The position numbers were made by a program, and so were the translations under genes. This document shows positions 8,031 to 16,934 of a stretch of 64,000 nt of DNA, piece after piece. Every line of letters begins with the position of its first letter. Position 1 is the first letter of the stretch. Source of the stretch: Bacillota bacterium (lineage in GTDB: Bacteria > Bacillota > Clostridia > Christensenellales > SZUA-584); contig JAEWBO010000034.1 in the NCBI GenBank assembly GCA_023391105.1, positions 30,457 through 94,456 of the forward strand, in the 5' to 3' direction. A model generated the notes under the pieces. That model ran no database searches and was not told the DNA's origin. It was given only the letters and a program-made list of their open reading frames with translations.

Positions 8031-9815
8031 ATGATAAAATACAAATGGTTATTCAGCATCACCTGCTATCTGGCTATAATGCTGGTTTTCTGCGGCTGCG
8101 GCGTACAAACCACAGTGAATCCCGCACCTTATCTTAACGATATAACAGATGCAGAAACATCAAAAGTCATGGCCGAAGAGACTGAGAATTCCGTATCTTA
8201 TCTAAACGGTATGACAGATACAGAAAAATCAAAGGTGGTGGTCGAAGAGACTGAGTTGGGCGAACATATAACACTCTTTGATGAAGAAATCAAAGACTCC
8301 TATGAAATCATTTTGCTAAAAAGCTCGGCATATGATGCGTCGAAAGAAGCATCCTTTTACCTTGTGCAAGGAAATATATTTAATGACACACAGCTTGCAG
8401 CGCTTCGAGATTTTTTGAATACCAATGCCCCGCAGACGCTTCTGGCGGTTATGAATGTTAGCGACGATAAAGAAGCAGAAACGGCGGCTATCCGCGATTT
8501 TGTTAAGGATGCACAAGCCTATAAAAACTTTTTGGTGGATAATTTGATGGGCTGGATATGCGATAATTATACAGTGAAGGATATATGTTTTGCCGGATAT
8601 GAAAACGCGGGTTATTTTGCAGCCTATTTATTGCATACCGGTAACAGCGTGGACAATTATATTATTATTAATCCGGAGCTGCAAAACACTACGGATGATT
8701 TAGAAATAGCGGCAAGGGAGGAAGCTTTTTTTACCGAGGGGAACACCTCGTTGCCTGCGAATGTTTGCCTCCTTCGCTCAGAGGATGACAAAAAAGCCTA
8801 TGCCTATACAATAACAGATCAGTGGATTAATACTCTAGCGGAACACGCTTATGAAGGGCTGATTATTCACAACGAAGTCTTGGCCGGAGCGGGACATAAC
8901 GTCATTGATTGTGAGGCTCTGCTTCGCGGTATATCTTATTTTAACCAAAAGGAATACGGTGATAATGAAGCAGCCTGTGTTTTGGCTTCCAAGGCGATGA
9001 CCCGAACGGAAAGCGAAAGTATTACCGTGGGCAAACTATCAAATGAACATGAATTTTATAATGAAGTGATCGGAATAGATTCCGAATGTGCGGAATATAT
9101 TAATGAGATCGTGATGTATGATGAAGAAATCAATGATAACTTTGTGGTTCATGTCTCTTTGCCTCCCGATTACGATGAAACGAAAAGCTATCCGCTTGTT
9201 CTTATGACAGATGGTGTATGGCGGCTCAGCGATCATCCGGAATTACGTCCGCTGATGACATCCGGTGAAGTGGAAGATGTTATTTTGGTCAGTGTGGGCT
9301 ATCCGAATGGTTATGATTATTTGAAAATCAGAGAGAGGGATTTGCTAAGGCAGCCTGACTTATATCTTCAATTTTTAGTGGAGAATCTGATGCCGTATCT
9401 TTGTGAAAACTATTGTGTGGATGCGGCAAGAACCACGCTCACCGGCCATTCGTATGGTGGCTATTGGGGGATCTATGCGTTGTTTCATAGTGACACTATC
9501 GGGAAAGAGTCTTTTGCTTACTATTACATCGGAAGTCCCTCGTTTCAGGTGTACACCAATAAGGCATATGCAAACGATTTTGAAGATTGGTTCTACGAAA
9601 GAAAGCAGACTTTAGACTGCTCTGTTTACATAACGGTAGGCGGAGATGAAGAGACGGCTTTTATCGATTTAATTGAACGTAATCTTGACGACATAAAAAA
9701 ACACACATACGAAGACCTCACGCTGCAATATGAGGTCATCGATGGCTATGACCATAATACAGTCTTTAAACCATCCATAAAAAATACACTGATAAAATTC
9801 TACGGGAATCATTAA
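8031..9815 (+). CDS. Lipoprotein with a tandem pair of esterase-fold domains, the first one catalytically degenerate
   Basis: 594 residues; GGAGG precedes ATG 8031. A signal peptide ends in a Cys (C21 or C23), giving a probable membrane-anchored lipoprotein. Residues 34-75 are a 23-residue tandem repeat. The C-terminal half is an EstD/IroE-type alpha/beta hydrolase with nucleophile S474 in GHSYGG. The N-terminal half (about 76-330) has the same layout: DEEIKDSYEI versus DEEINDNFVV, and FLVDNLMGWICDNY versus FLVENLMPYLCENY. Its elbow reads GYENAG, so the nucleophile is replaced by E191. It probably acts on esters outside the cell; the first domain may bind or regulate. The substrate is unknown. 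Confidence 0.75.
   Translation: MIKYKWLFSITCYLAIMLVFCGCGVQTTVNPAPYLNDITDAETSKVMAEETENSVSYLNGMTDTEKSKVVVEETELGEHITLFDEEIKDSYEIILLKSSAYDASKEASFYLVQGNIFNDTQLAALRDFLNTNAPQTLLAVMNVSDDKEAETAAIRDFVKDAQAYKNFLVDNLMGWICDNYTVKDICFAGYENAGYFAAYLLHTGNSVDNYIIINPELQNTTDDLEIAAREEAFFTEGNTSLPANVCLLRSEDDKKAYAYTITDQWINTLAEHAYEGLIIHNEVLAGAGHNVIDCEALLRGISYFNQKEYGDNEAACVLASKAMTRTESESITVGKLSNEHEFYNEVIGIDSECAEYINEIVMYDEEINDNFVVHVSLPPDYDETKSYPLVLMTDGVWRLSDHPELRPLMTSGEVEDVILVSVGYPNGYDYLKIRERDLLRQPDLYLQFLVENLMPYLCENYCVDAARTTLTGHSYGGYWGIYALFHSDTIGKESFAYYYIGSPSFQVYTNKAYANDFEDWFYERKQTLDCSVYITVGGDEETAFIDLIERNLDDIKKHTYEDLTLQYEVIDGYDHNTVFKPSIKNTLIKFYGNH
8130..8255 (+). repeat. Tandem 69-base coding repeat (23 residues x 2)
   Basis: Two units encode Y-L-N-(D/G)-(I/M)-T-D-(A/T)-E-(T/K)-S-K-V and end in EETE. 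They lie just after the lipid anchor and probably form a spacer to the first hydrolase-like domain. Confidence 0.7.
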
Positions 9816-9871
9816 AACCGTCCAGTCACAAGCAGGATAACTATGGTAATAAGCACTGCGTTAATTTAAAA

Positions 9872-9922
9872 AGCAGGAGGAGGGCTTTTGACCCAAAGGA
9901 GCCACTCCTGCTGATTTTTTTT
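9872..9922. terminator. Bidirectional terminator
   Basis: AGCAGGAG (9872-9879) pairs with CTCCTGCT (9905-9912). T-runs follow on both strands: eight T on the plus side, and CTTTTTAAATTAA on the minus side. It ends the lipoprotein gene and could also end minus-strand transcription from the right. Confidence 0.75.
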
Positions 9923-10283
9923 ATGACAGTGAAAGGATTGTCTTAGGAGGTATCTTTCTTTTATTAGCATTGATAATCATACTGATGATTATAAAAGCAG
10001 TTTTTTCCGTTATCCAGCTCTGATTGCGCATTGCTTTGCCAATGTTCGATCGACTGGGTGGATAACCGTTTGTTGCATATACACATGAGCTTTTGCATAA
10101 CCGTGATGGCATCATGCATGTGTAATTATTTCGATGCTTAACACGAGAGTTATGTTTCAGATAACGCGATTCTAATGGGCTTTTTGCTAAACGATTGGTG
10201 AGGGCTGATTCTTTTTTTGACAGTATAAAAAAGCTTGTATTTTTAACCCTTTTATGCTATTATTCTTATATAATTCGCAGCGT
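9923..10283. other. Non-coding stretch upstream of the nucleoside importer
   Basis: No convincing gene. A minus-strand reading frame of 64 codons (9921-10115) contains NGYPPSRSNIGKAM, reminiscent of the LexA N-terminal segment, and may be a fossil, but the rest does not match. TTGACA occurs at 10217-10222 and TATAAT at 10269-10274; they are not spaced as one promoter. Confidence 0.3.
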
Positions 10284-10331
10284 GAACAAGGATGTCCACA
10301 ACAGAGGTTATCTTTGTTCTTTTATATTTTA
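10284..10331 (+). promoter_or_regulatory. Leader hairpin followed by a T-rich tract, possible attenuator
   Basis: GAACAAGGAT (10284-10293) pairs with ATCTTTGTTC (10310-10319), with one G-U pair, enclosing a 16-base loop. A T-rich tract follows. TATAAT at 10269-10274 lies just before it, so it would be near the 5' end of the transcript. It does not match the purine riboswitch consensus. Confidence 0.35.
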
Positions 10332-10341
10332 GGAGAATTAA

Positions 10342-10413
10342 TTGAAAAAAAGTCTTACACGTACAATAAAATTGTATGAAGATAAAGACCGAAATATTTT
10401 GCTTATGATGTGA
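10342..10413 (+). CDS. Possible 23-residue leader peptide
   Basis: TTG at 10342 follows AGGAG (10331-10335) and opens 23 codons (MKKSLTRTIKLYEDKD then RNILLMM). It sits between the leader hairpin and the importer lipoprotein. The good ribosome site is the only support; no homologue is recognised. Confidence 0.25.
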   Translation: MKKSLTRTIKLYEDKDRNILLMM

Positions 10414-10461
10414 GAAAAGATTATTCTTTGATTTCACATTTAATTAACTAAGGAGGAAACC

Positions 10462-11760
10462 ATGAAGAAGTTTGTATTGATTTTAGTGGTGATGGCAATG
10501 ATCATCGTGCCGTTTGCTGGCTGCGGTACGCAGGCACCGGAGCAGGCCGCCCCTGCGGCTACTGAGGCTGCTGAAGCGCCCGATGATGCTGAGGCGCCTG
10601 ATGCCGAAGAGCCGGTTGCACAGGCTGACGCAAAGATCGGCGTGATTTTGATTCATGACGAAAATACCGGTTATGACTTTGCTCACATCGAGGGCATCCG
10701 CAAAGCGACTGCTAATGTCGGATTTTCAGATGATCAGATTATCTGGAAGTACAACACCGCTGAAGATGAAAGCTGCTACGATACGGCAACCGACCTTGTC
10801 GAGCAGGGCTGTTCCTACATTATCTCTGATAGCTTCGGACACCAGAGCTATATGCAGCAGGCTGCTGACGAAAACCCGGACGTGACCTTTATCTCCATGA
10901 CGGGCGATGGGGCGGCACTTTCAGGGCTGGCTAACTTCAAGAACGCTTTTAACATGACCTATGAGTCACGCTATGTATCGGGCGTTGTTGCGGGCATGAA
11001 GCTTGCCGAGCTTGTTGCTGACGGCAAGGTGGCTGACAAGAATATGGATGCTGACGGCAATATCAAGATCGGTTATGTCGGAGCCTATCCGTATGCGGAA
11101 GTCGTCTCCGGTTATACCGGCTTCTATCTCGGCGTCAAGTCTATCGTCAGCAATGTTGTGATGGACGTGTCTTATACCAACTCTTGGTATGATCCGACAG
11201 CTGAAGCTGAAGCCGCTAACGCGCTTGTCGCATCCGGCGCCATCATTATCAGCCAGCACGCGGACTCTACAGGCGCTCCTGCTGCCTGCGAAGCGCTGCT
11301 TAACAGCGGCACCACCGTTTACAGCGTGGGTTACAATGTGGATATGCTCTCCGTTGCCCCGACTGCCGCATTGACCAGCTGCCAGAACGACTGGAGCGTT
11401 TACTATACCTACGTGTTTAACTGCATTAAAAACGGCGAAGAGGTCGTTACGGACTGGGCAAAAGGCTACAGCGAAGGCGCTGTGATGATCTCCCCGCTGG
11501 GTGAGAGCTGCGCCGATGGCACGGCCGAAAAGGTTGCGGAAGTTGAAGCCGCTCTGAAGGACGGCAGCCGCAAAGTGTTTGATATTACCACATTCACTGT
11601 TGGCGGCGAGACTGTGACCACCGCCCTGGCTCTTGATACCGATGGAGACTTTGTACCCGACACCGGCGAAGCCATTGTCGACGGCGCGTTTGCTGATTCA
11701 ACACTGCGCAGCGCTCCGTACTTCGGTCTGCGCATAGACGGCATCAAAGAACTCAATTAA
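10462..11760 (+). CDS. BMP-family substrate-binding lipoprotein of a nucleoside ABC importer
   Basis: 432 residues; AAGGAGG at 10451-10457 precedes ATG 10462. The signal peptide ends in FAGC with lipidated C21, followed by an Ala/Glu/Pro-rich linker to about residue 52. The mature domain is a BMP/PnrA-type two-lobed binder with KIGVILIHDENTGYDFAHIEGI at its start, ISDSFGHQSYMQQAA, and the conserved hinge region SRYVSGVVAGMKLAE. These proteins bind purine nucleosides or related compounds outside the membrane. The transport ATPase and two permeases follow after an attenuating terminator, which would keep the binder in excess. Confidence 0.85.
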   Translation: MKKFVLILVVMAMIIVPFAGCGTQAPEQAAPAATEAAEAPDDAEAPDAEEPVAQADAKIGVILIHDENTGYDFAHIEGIRKATANVGFSDDQIIWKYNTAEDESCYDTATDLVEQGCSYIISDSFGHQSYMQQAADENPDVTFISMTGDGAALSGLANFKNAFNMTYESRYVSGVVAGMKLAELVADGKVADKNMDADGNIKIGYVGAYPYAEVVSGYTGFYLGVKSIVSNVVMDVSYTNSWYDPTAEAEAANALVASGAIIISQHADSTGAPAACEALLNSGTTVYSVGYNVDMLSVAPTAALTSCQNDWSVYYTYVFNCIKNGEEVVTDWAKGYSEGAVMISPLGESCADGTAEKVAEVEAALKDGSRKVFDITTFTVGGETVTTALALDTDGDFVPDTGEAIVDGAFADSTLRSAPYFGLRIDGIKELN

Positions 11761-11778
11761 TCACAATGTGTTTATAGA

Positions 11779-11815
11779 TAGAAAGAGCCACAAAAGTGGC
11801 TCTTTCTATACTTTT
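11779..11815 (+). terminator. Terminator between binding protein and transport genes
   Basis: A perfect 13-base-pair stem (11779-11791 with 11796-11808), loop AAAA, followed by TACTTTT. No new promoter is obvious before 11834, so this is probably partial read-through control within one operon. Confidence 0.8.
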
Positions 11816-11833
11816 CTAAGGGGGTAATCCACT

Positions 11834-13381
11834 ATGCAAAGCGCAAAAGCGGCGGTCTGCATGCGCGACATTACCAAGACTTTCGGTTCGACTGTCGCAA
11901 ATCACCGGGTCTGCCTCGATATACACAGAGGAGAGATTCTCGCCCTGCTCGGAGAAAATGGCAGCGGCAAAACAACACTCATGAACATGCTCTCCGGCAT
12001 CTACTATCCCGACGCCGGACATATATTGGTAGACGGTAACGAGGTTTCCATACGCAGCCCAAAGGACGCTTTTGACCTTGGCATAGGCATGATTCATCAG
12101 CACTTCAAGCTTGTGGATGTACTGACTGCGGCAGAGAACATTATTCTGGGCATGTCGGGCAAGGGTCGTCTCGACATGAAGGCCGTTGGTGACAAGATTC
12201 GCGAAATTTGTGCGATGTATGGCTTTGATGTGGATCCGTATCAGAAGATTTATGATATGTCCGTTTCCCAGAAGCAGACTGTTGAGATTGTCAAGGTGCT
12301 CTATCGGGGAGCAGATATATTAATCCTTGATGAACCCACTGCCGTTCTGACTCCTCATGAAACGGATAAGCTTTTCGCCGTTCTTAGCAACATGCGCAAT
12401 GACGGAAAAGCCATTGTAATCATTACGCACAAGCTGCATGAGGTTGAGGCGATATCTGACCGGGTTGCGGTGCTGCGGCGCGGGGAGTTCGTCGGCGGCA
12501 TGGCTACTAAAGACACGAACGCTGCGGAAATGACCAATATGATGGTCGGCCGTGCTGTATCCCTCAATATCGACCGGCCCGAACCAAAGGACCCGAAACC
12601 GCGCATCGTCGTGGAAGGGCTGACGGTGCGGGACAAGGATGGGATCACTAAACTCTGTGATGTATCGTTCACTGCGAATTCCGGCGAGATCTTAGGCATT
12701 GCAGGCATTTCAGGCTGCGGACAAAAAGAGCTGCTGGAATCCATCGCTGGCTTGCAGCCTTTTGATTCGGGGAGCATTACGTACATCGACCCGGAAACCG
12801 GCAAGGAGATACAGCTTATAGGCAAGGACCCGCGCGAAATTTTCGCTATGGGCGTGATGCTGTCGTTCGTGCCCGAAGACAGGCTTGGCATGGGGCTCGT
12901 CGGCAGCATGGACTTAACAGACAACATGATGCTTCGCTCGTTCCGCCGGGGAAAGCCCGTTTTTGCAGATAGAAAAACGCCGCGCAGTGTGGCGGAACAT
13001 GTTGTGAACGAACTGTCCGTGAACACGCCCGGACTGACCACGCCGGTACGCAGGCTCTCGGGCGGAAATGTTCAAAAAGTTTTGGTCGGACGCGAGATTT
13101 CATCTTCGCCGACCGTATTGATGACAGCCTATGCCGTGCGCGGGCTAGACATCAATTCATCTTATACCATCTATGATCTTATCAACCAGCAGAAGCAAAA
13201 AGGCGTCGCCGTCATTTTTGTCGGAGAGGATCTGGATGTGCTGCTGGAGTTCTGTGACAAAATCCTTGTCCTCTGCGGCGGGAAGGTCAGCGGCATCGTT
13301 CCAGGCAGGGGTGCGGATAAACGTGAGGTTGGTATGATGATGACAAAACTGGGGGGGGAGCAGAAAAATGAACCAGCATAA
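11834..13381 (+). CDS. ABC importer ATPase with two nucleotide-binding domains (BMP/YufO type)
   Basis: 515 residues with two tandem ATPase domains, the layout of the nucleoside (YufO/NupO) and RbsA families. Domain 1 has GENGSGKTT, a divergent signature MSVSQKQTVEI and LILDEPTAVLTP. Domain 2 has a degenerate Walker A (GISGCGQKE), signature RLSGGNVQK and a Walker B lacking the Asp-Glu pair (VLMTAYAVRGLDI), so hydrolysis is probably asymmetric; this second-site loss is usual for the family. It energises uptake through the two permeases that follow. The next start overlaps its end by 14 bases. Confidence 0.88.
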   Translation: MQSAKAAVCMRDITKTFGSTVANHRVCLDIHRGEILALLGENGSGKTTLMNMLSGIYYPDAGHILVDGNEVSIRSPKDAFDLGIGMIHQHFKLVDVLTAAENIILGMSGKGRLDMKAVGDKIREICAMYGFDVDPYQKIYDMSVSQKQTVEIVKVLYRGADILILDEPTAVLTPHETDKLFAVLSNMRNDGKAIVIITHKLHEVEAISDRVAVLRRGEFVGGMATKDTNAAEMTNMMVGRAVSLNIDRPEPKDPKPRIVVEGLTVRDKDGITKLCDVSFTANSGEILGIAGISGCGQKELLESIAGLQPFDSGSITYIDPETGKEIQLIGKDPREIFAMGVMLSFVPEDRLGMGLVGSMDLTDNMMLRSFRRGKPVFADRKTPRSVAEHVVNELSVNTPGLTTPVRRLSGGNVQKVLVGREISSSPTVLMTAYAVRGLDINSSYTIYDLINQQKQKGVAVIFVGEDLDVLLEFCDKILVLCGGKVSGIVPGRGADKREVGMMMTKLGGEQKNEPA

Positions 13382-14462
13382 TAAGGTGCCTTTTGTGCGT
13401 ATCGTCAAGCGCGATTCAATTCCAGTCTGGCATGGCTGGCTTATTCGCCTCGCCGGTCTTGCTCTGGCGCTGGTGGTCAGCGCGGTCGTCATATACGCTA
13501 TTGTCAAGCTCAATCCGCTCAAGGTTTACGGTGCCATGTTCGAGGGTAATTTCGGCTCCGAAAAACGTTTTTGGGTGACGCTGCGCGATTTGATGATGTT
13601 GCTGTGCATCGGTATCGGTCTGGCGCCCGCCTTTAAAATGCGCTTTTGGAACATCGGCGCGGAGGGACAGATTCTTGTTGGCGGCATCGCGACCGCCGCT
13701 GTGATGATCACTTTCGGTAAAACAATGCCGACATGGGGACTGCTCATCGTCTCTCTTGCCGCAAGTTGTGCGGCAGGCGCTCTTTGGGGTTTTATACCCG
13801 CTATATTCAAAGCCCGCTTTGGGACGAATGAAACGCTGTTTACCCTGATGATGAACTACGTCGCTATACAGCTGACATCATTTTGTGTTGCCTTATGGGA
13901 GAACCCCTACGGCTCGAACACTGTCGGAATTATCAACCAGCAGACAAAAGCCGGTTGGTTCTCGCCCATCTTTGGGCAGCAGTATATGCTGAACATCATT
14001 ATTGTTTTGGCGCTGACGATTATTATGTTCATTTATCTGCGCTATACCAAGCAGGGTTATGAGATTGCGGTTGTAGGCGAGTCTGAGCGTACGGCTCGAT
14101 ACATTGGTATAAACGTGAAAAGTGTCGTTGTCCGAACCATGATGATTTCGGGAGCCATCTGCGGCTTGGCGGGATATATCGCGGTCGCGGGCGCATCCCA
14201 TACAATTTCAACGAGCACCGCCGGGGGGAGCGGCTTTACCGCCATCATTGTGGCTTGGCTGGCCAAGTTCAACACTTTTACGATGATTCTTGTCGCGGCG
14301 CTTCTGGTGTTCATGGAAAAGGGCGCGATCCAGATCGCCTCACAGTTTAACCTGAACGATTACGCATCCAAGATGATTACCGGTATTATATTGTTCTTCA
14401 TTCTTGGCAGCGAGTTCTTTACCAACTACCGATTGGTTTTCCGTGGAAAGGAGGCAAACTGA
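13368..14462 (+). CDS. ABC importer permease 1 (BMP/NupP type)
   Basis: 364 residues; ATG 13368 lies inside the ATPase gene behind a run of G (GGGGGGGAG). About nine hydrophobic segments, with the family core FWNIGAEGQILVGGI, GTNETLFTLMMNY, and GESERTARYIGIN as the cytoplasmic coupling loop. BPD_transp_2-type permease that pairs with the next gene to form the nucleoside channel. Confidence 0.87.
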   Translation: MNQHNKVPFVRIVKRDSIPVWHGWLIRLAGLALALVVSAVVIYAIVKLNPLKVYGAMFEGNFGSEKRFWVTLRDLMMLLCIGIGLAPAFKMRFWNIGAEGQILVGGIATAAVMITFGKTMPTWGLLIVSLAASCAAGALWGFIPAIFKARFGTNETLFTLMMNYVAIQLTSFCVALWENPYGSNTVGIINQQTKAGWFSPIFGQQYMLNIIIVLALTIIMFIYLRYTKQGYEIAVVGESERTARYIGINVKSVVVRTMMISGAICGLAGYIAVAGASHTISTSTAGGSGFTAIIVAWLAKFNTFTMILVAALLVFMEKGAIQIASQFNLNDYASKMITGIILFFILGSEFFTNYRLVFRGKEAN

Positions 14463-14463
14463 T

Positions 14464-15435
14464 ATGGATCAGATTCTGTCCTTATTACAGGCCGCCATTG
14501 TTTTCGGCACCGTCATACTCTATGGCGCCATGGGCGAAATTTTGACTGAGAAATCAGGGAACTTGAACCTCGGTGTTCCGGGCGTCATGTGTCTTGGGGG
14601 TATCGCAGGCCTTGCCGGCGCTTTCTTGTACGAGTCGAGCACTGCGTCGCCCATACCTTGGCTTGGTCTTCTAATCGCATTAATCTGTGCGCTGGCGGCT
14701 GCCACATTCGCAGGTCTTATTTACAGCTTCCTGACCATCACGCTTCGTGCCAATCAGAACGTGACGGGCCTGACATTGACGATATTTGGTGCGGGCGTAG
14801 CGAACTTCTTCGGCGGTGCGATGAACACGATGGCAGGCGGCGTCGGCCAGATTTCCGTTTCCGCGACGAGCGGCGCATACCGCGCGGCCATGCCCTTCCT
14901 CTCGGAGGTGGGTGTCTTTTCTGCGCTAGGCTTTATGGTCTATCTCGCGATAATTCTGGCTTTTATCATAAGCTGGTTTTTAAACAAGACGCGTAAGGGT
15001 CTTAATCTGCGCGCGGTGGGAGAAAATCCGGGTACGGCGGATGCTGCCGGTATCGGCGTGACCAAATATAAATATTTATCGACCTGTATCGGTGCGGCTA
15101 TCACCGGCCTTGGCGGCCTTTATTACGTCATGGATTATATTAAAGGGACTTGGGCATCCGATGGTGGCATTGAAAAGCTCGGCTGGCTTGCCGTTGCTCT
15201 CGTCATCTTCGCCCGCTGGAAACCCAAACAAGCAATTTGGGGCTCGTATCTGTTTGGCATTCTCTTCTGGCTCTTCTTCTATATTCCGGGCCTTAACCGA
15301 TCGTCGCAGGAGCTTTTCAAAATGCTGCCCTACGTTGTCACGATTATCGTCCTGATTATCGTCTCTATGCGCAAAAAGCGCGAAAACCAGCCCCCGGGCA
15401 GTCTGGGACTTCCTTACTTTCGCGAGGATAGATAG
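14464..15435 (+). CDS. ABC importer permease 2 (BMP/NupQ type)
   Basis: 323 residues from ATG 14464 behind AAAGGAGG; it begins one base after the previous stop codon. Membrane protein with LYGAMGEILTEKSGNLNLG near the start, LRANQNVTGLTLT, and the coupling loop RAVGENPGTADAAGIGVTKY. It completes the binder-ATPase-permease-permease operon. Confidence 0.87.
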   Translation: MDQILSLLQAAIVFGTVILYGAMGEILTEKSGNLNLGVPGVMCLGGIAGLAGAFLYESSTASPIPWLGLLIALICALAAATFAGLIYSFLTITLRANQNVTGLTLTIFGAGVANFFGGAMNTMAGGVGQISVSATSGAYRAAMPFLSEVGVFSALGFMVYLAIILAFIISWFLNKTRKGLNLRAVGENPGTADAAGIGVTKYKYLSTCIGAAITGLGGLYYVMDYIKGTWASDGGIEKLGWLAVALVIFARWKPKQAIWGSYLFGILFWLFFYIPGLNRSSQELFKMLPYVVTIIVLIIVSMRKKRENQPPGSLGLPYFREDR

Positions 15436-15476
15436 TTTCGTGACACATCACTAATTATTCATATGGACAAAACAAC

Positions 15477-15507
15477 AAGAGACAAGTCGTTACGGCTTGC
15501 CTCTTTT
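15477..15507 (+). terminator. Terminator of the importer operon
   Basis: AAGAGACAAG (15477-15486) pairs with CTTGCCTCTT (15496-15505) with one A-C mismatch, followed by TTC and T-rich sequence. Confidence 0.65.
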
Positions 15508-15528
15508 CATTTATATTCTGCATTTGAC

Positions 15529-15558
15529 TTTACAAGAACAAATGTTCTGGTATATAAT
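15529..15558 (+). promoter_or_regulatory. LexA (SOS)-controlled promoter of the DNA-repair pair
   Basis: TTTACA (15529-15534) and TATAAT (15553-15558) with 18-base spacing. Inside the spacer lies AGAACA-AA-TGTTCT (15535-15548), which contains GAAC-N4-GTTC, the Bacillus-type LexA/DinR box. A repressor bound there would sit between the -35 and -10. Confidence 0.75.
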
Positions 15559-15605
15559 GTAGAAAACAACAATTGGTATACCTTTAAGCAGGAGTGTAAA
15601 GCGGA

Positions 15606-16934
15606 TTGGATCTTTTTGAGAAACTTGAAATTTTGACAGATGCGGCGAAATACGATGTGGCCTGCACATCGAGCGGCGTCGATAAGAAAGCCGTTGCCGG
15701 AGGGATAGGCAGTGCGGCCGCATGTGGCATTTGTCACAGTTTCTCGGGAGACGGACGGTGCATCTCTCTTCTTAAAGTGTTGATGACCAACGTATGCGTT
15801 TACGACTGCGCCTATTGTGTGAACCGCCGTTCAAATGACACACGGCGCGCGGCATTTGAACCGCGTGAGCTTGCGGATCTGACGATCGCGTTTTACCGCC
15901 GTAACTATATAGAAGGGTTGTTCTTGAGCTCCGGCGTAATGAAGAACCCCAATTTTACAGTCGAGCGCATGATCGAAACGCTGCGTATTCTGCGGGAGCA
16001 GTATCTCTTCTTTGGATATATCCATGCCAAAGCCATCCCCGGCGCAGACAAGGCGCTCCTTGCGCAGTTGGGAATGCTTGCCGATCGTATTAGCGTCAAT
16101 ATTGAGCTGCCATCACAGGAAAGTTTGCGTCTGCTCGCGCCGGACAAGACGAAACAGGCCATATTAGCACCAATGGGCTATATTAAGCGGCATATCGAAC
16201 ATAATACCCAAGAAAAGGCGATCATCAAAAGCACGCCGAAATTTGCGCCCGCAGGCCAGAGCACACAGATGATCATTGGCGCATCCGGAGAAAACGACTT
16301 TAAAATACTAAACTTAACCGAAGGACTGTATCAAAACTACAAGCTCAAACGCGTGTTCTTTTCAGCATATATCCCCATGGTTGAAAACACGCTGTTGCCG
16401 ACACCTGATACAAAACCGCCTTTGCTGCGTGAGCATCGGCTGTATCAGGCAGACTGGCTGCTGCGATTTTACGGCTTCTCAGCTTCAGAGCTGCTGGATG
16501 AAGAGAATCCGAATTTCAACCCTTTTATTGACCCAAAATGCAACTGGGCGCTGCACCATCCCGAAAGCTTTCCTGTGGAGGTGAACCGCGCGCCGTATAA
16601 TTTGCTGCTGCGCGTGCCGGGCATTGGTGTGCGCGGCGCTCAGCGCATCGTGGCCGCACGCAGGACGGGGCATCTCGATTTTGCGGGTCTCAAAAAGCTT
16701 GGGGTCGTGCTTAAACGTGCGCAATACTTTGTCACATGTGACGGTAAAAGACCGGACGGTCTTGATATCGCACAGGATATGATGCTGCAGGCGCTGCTGT
16801 CGGAGCAGGCGCGGGGCAGGATGAATCAGGCGCTATCTGGCAACGACACGTTAAGACCCCGGCAGATATCCATGTTCGACCACCCATCATTTGCACGGGA
16901 GGAACTGCAAAAATGCCTGAGCGGAGAAATGTAG
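15606..16934 (+). CDS. Radical SAM protein of the putative DNA modification/repair family
   Basis: 442 residues from TTG 15606, with GGAG at 15591-15594; the in-frame GTG upstream runs straight into a stop. The radical SAM cluster motif is C64-x3-C68-x2-C71 (CVYDCAYC). The C-terminal third carries a helix-hairpin-helix DNA-binding motif (LLLRVPGIGVRGAQRIV). This matches the family annotated as putative DNA modification/repair radical SAM protein, always paired with the DUF4130 protein that follows here with a 22-base overlap. A LexA box in the promoter supports a DNA-damage role. The lesion handled is not known; spore photoproduct lyase is a distant relative only. Confidence 0.85.
   Translation: MDLFEKLEILTDAAKYDVACTSSGVDKKAVAGGIGSAAACGICHSFSGDGRCISLLKVLMTNVCVYDCAYCVNRRSNDTRRAAFEPRELADLTIAFYRRNYIEGLFLSSGVMKNPNFTVERMIETLRILREQYLFFGYIHAKAIPGADKALLAQLGMLADRISVNIELPSQESLRLLAPDKTKQAILAPMGYIKRHIEHNTQEKAIIKSTPKFAPAGQSTQMIIGASGENDFKILNLTEGLYQNYKLKRVFFSAYIPMVENTLLPTPDTKPPLLREHRLYQADWLLRFYGFSASELLDEENPNFNPFIDPKCNWALHHPESFPVEVNRAPYNLLLRVPGIGVRGAQRIVAARRTGHLDFAGLKKLGVVLKRAQYFVTCDGKRPDGLDIAQDMMLQALLSEQARGRMNQALSGNDTLRPRQISMFDHPSFAREELQKCLSGEM

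Noticed and set aside
9921..10115. Minus-strand 64-codon frame with a LexA-like segment (NGYPPS)
   Set aside because: Only about 15 residues resemble LexA; the rest does not, and no ribosome site was found. Kept only as a note in the intergenic entry.
10284..10331. Purine riboswitch upstream of the nucleoside importer
   Set aside because: The core junction bases of the purine aptamer are absent; only a simple hairpin is visible.
11834..13381. Loss-of-function mutation in the second ATPase domain of the importer
   Set aside because: A Walker B without Asp-Glu in the second domain is usual for the BMP-type importer ATPases.
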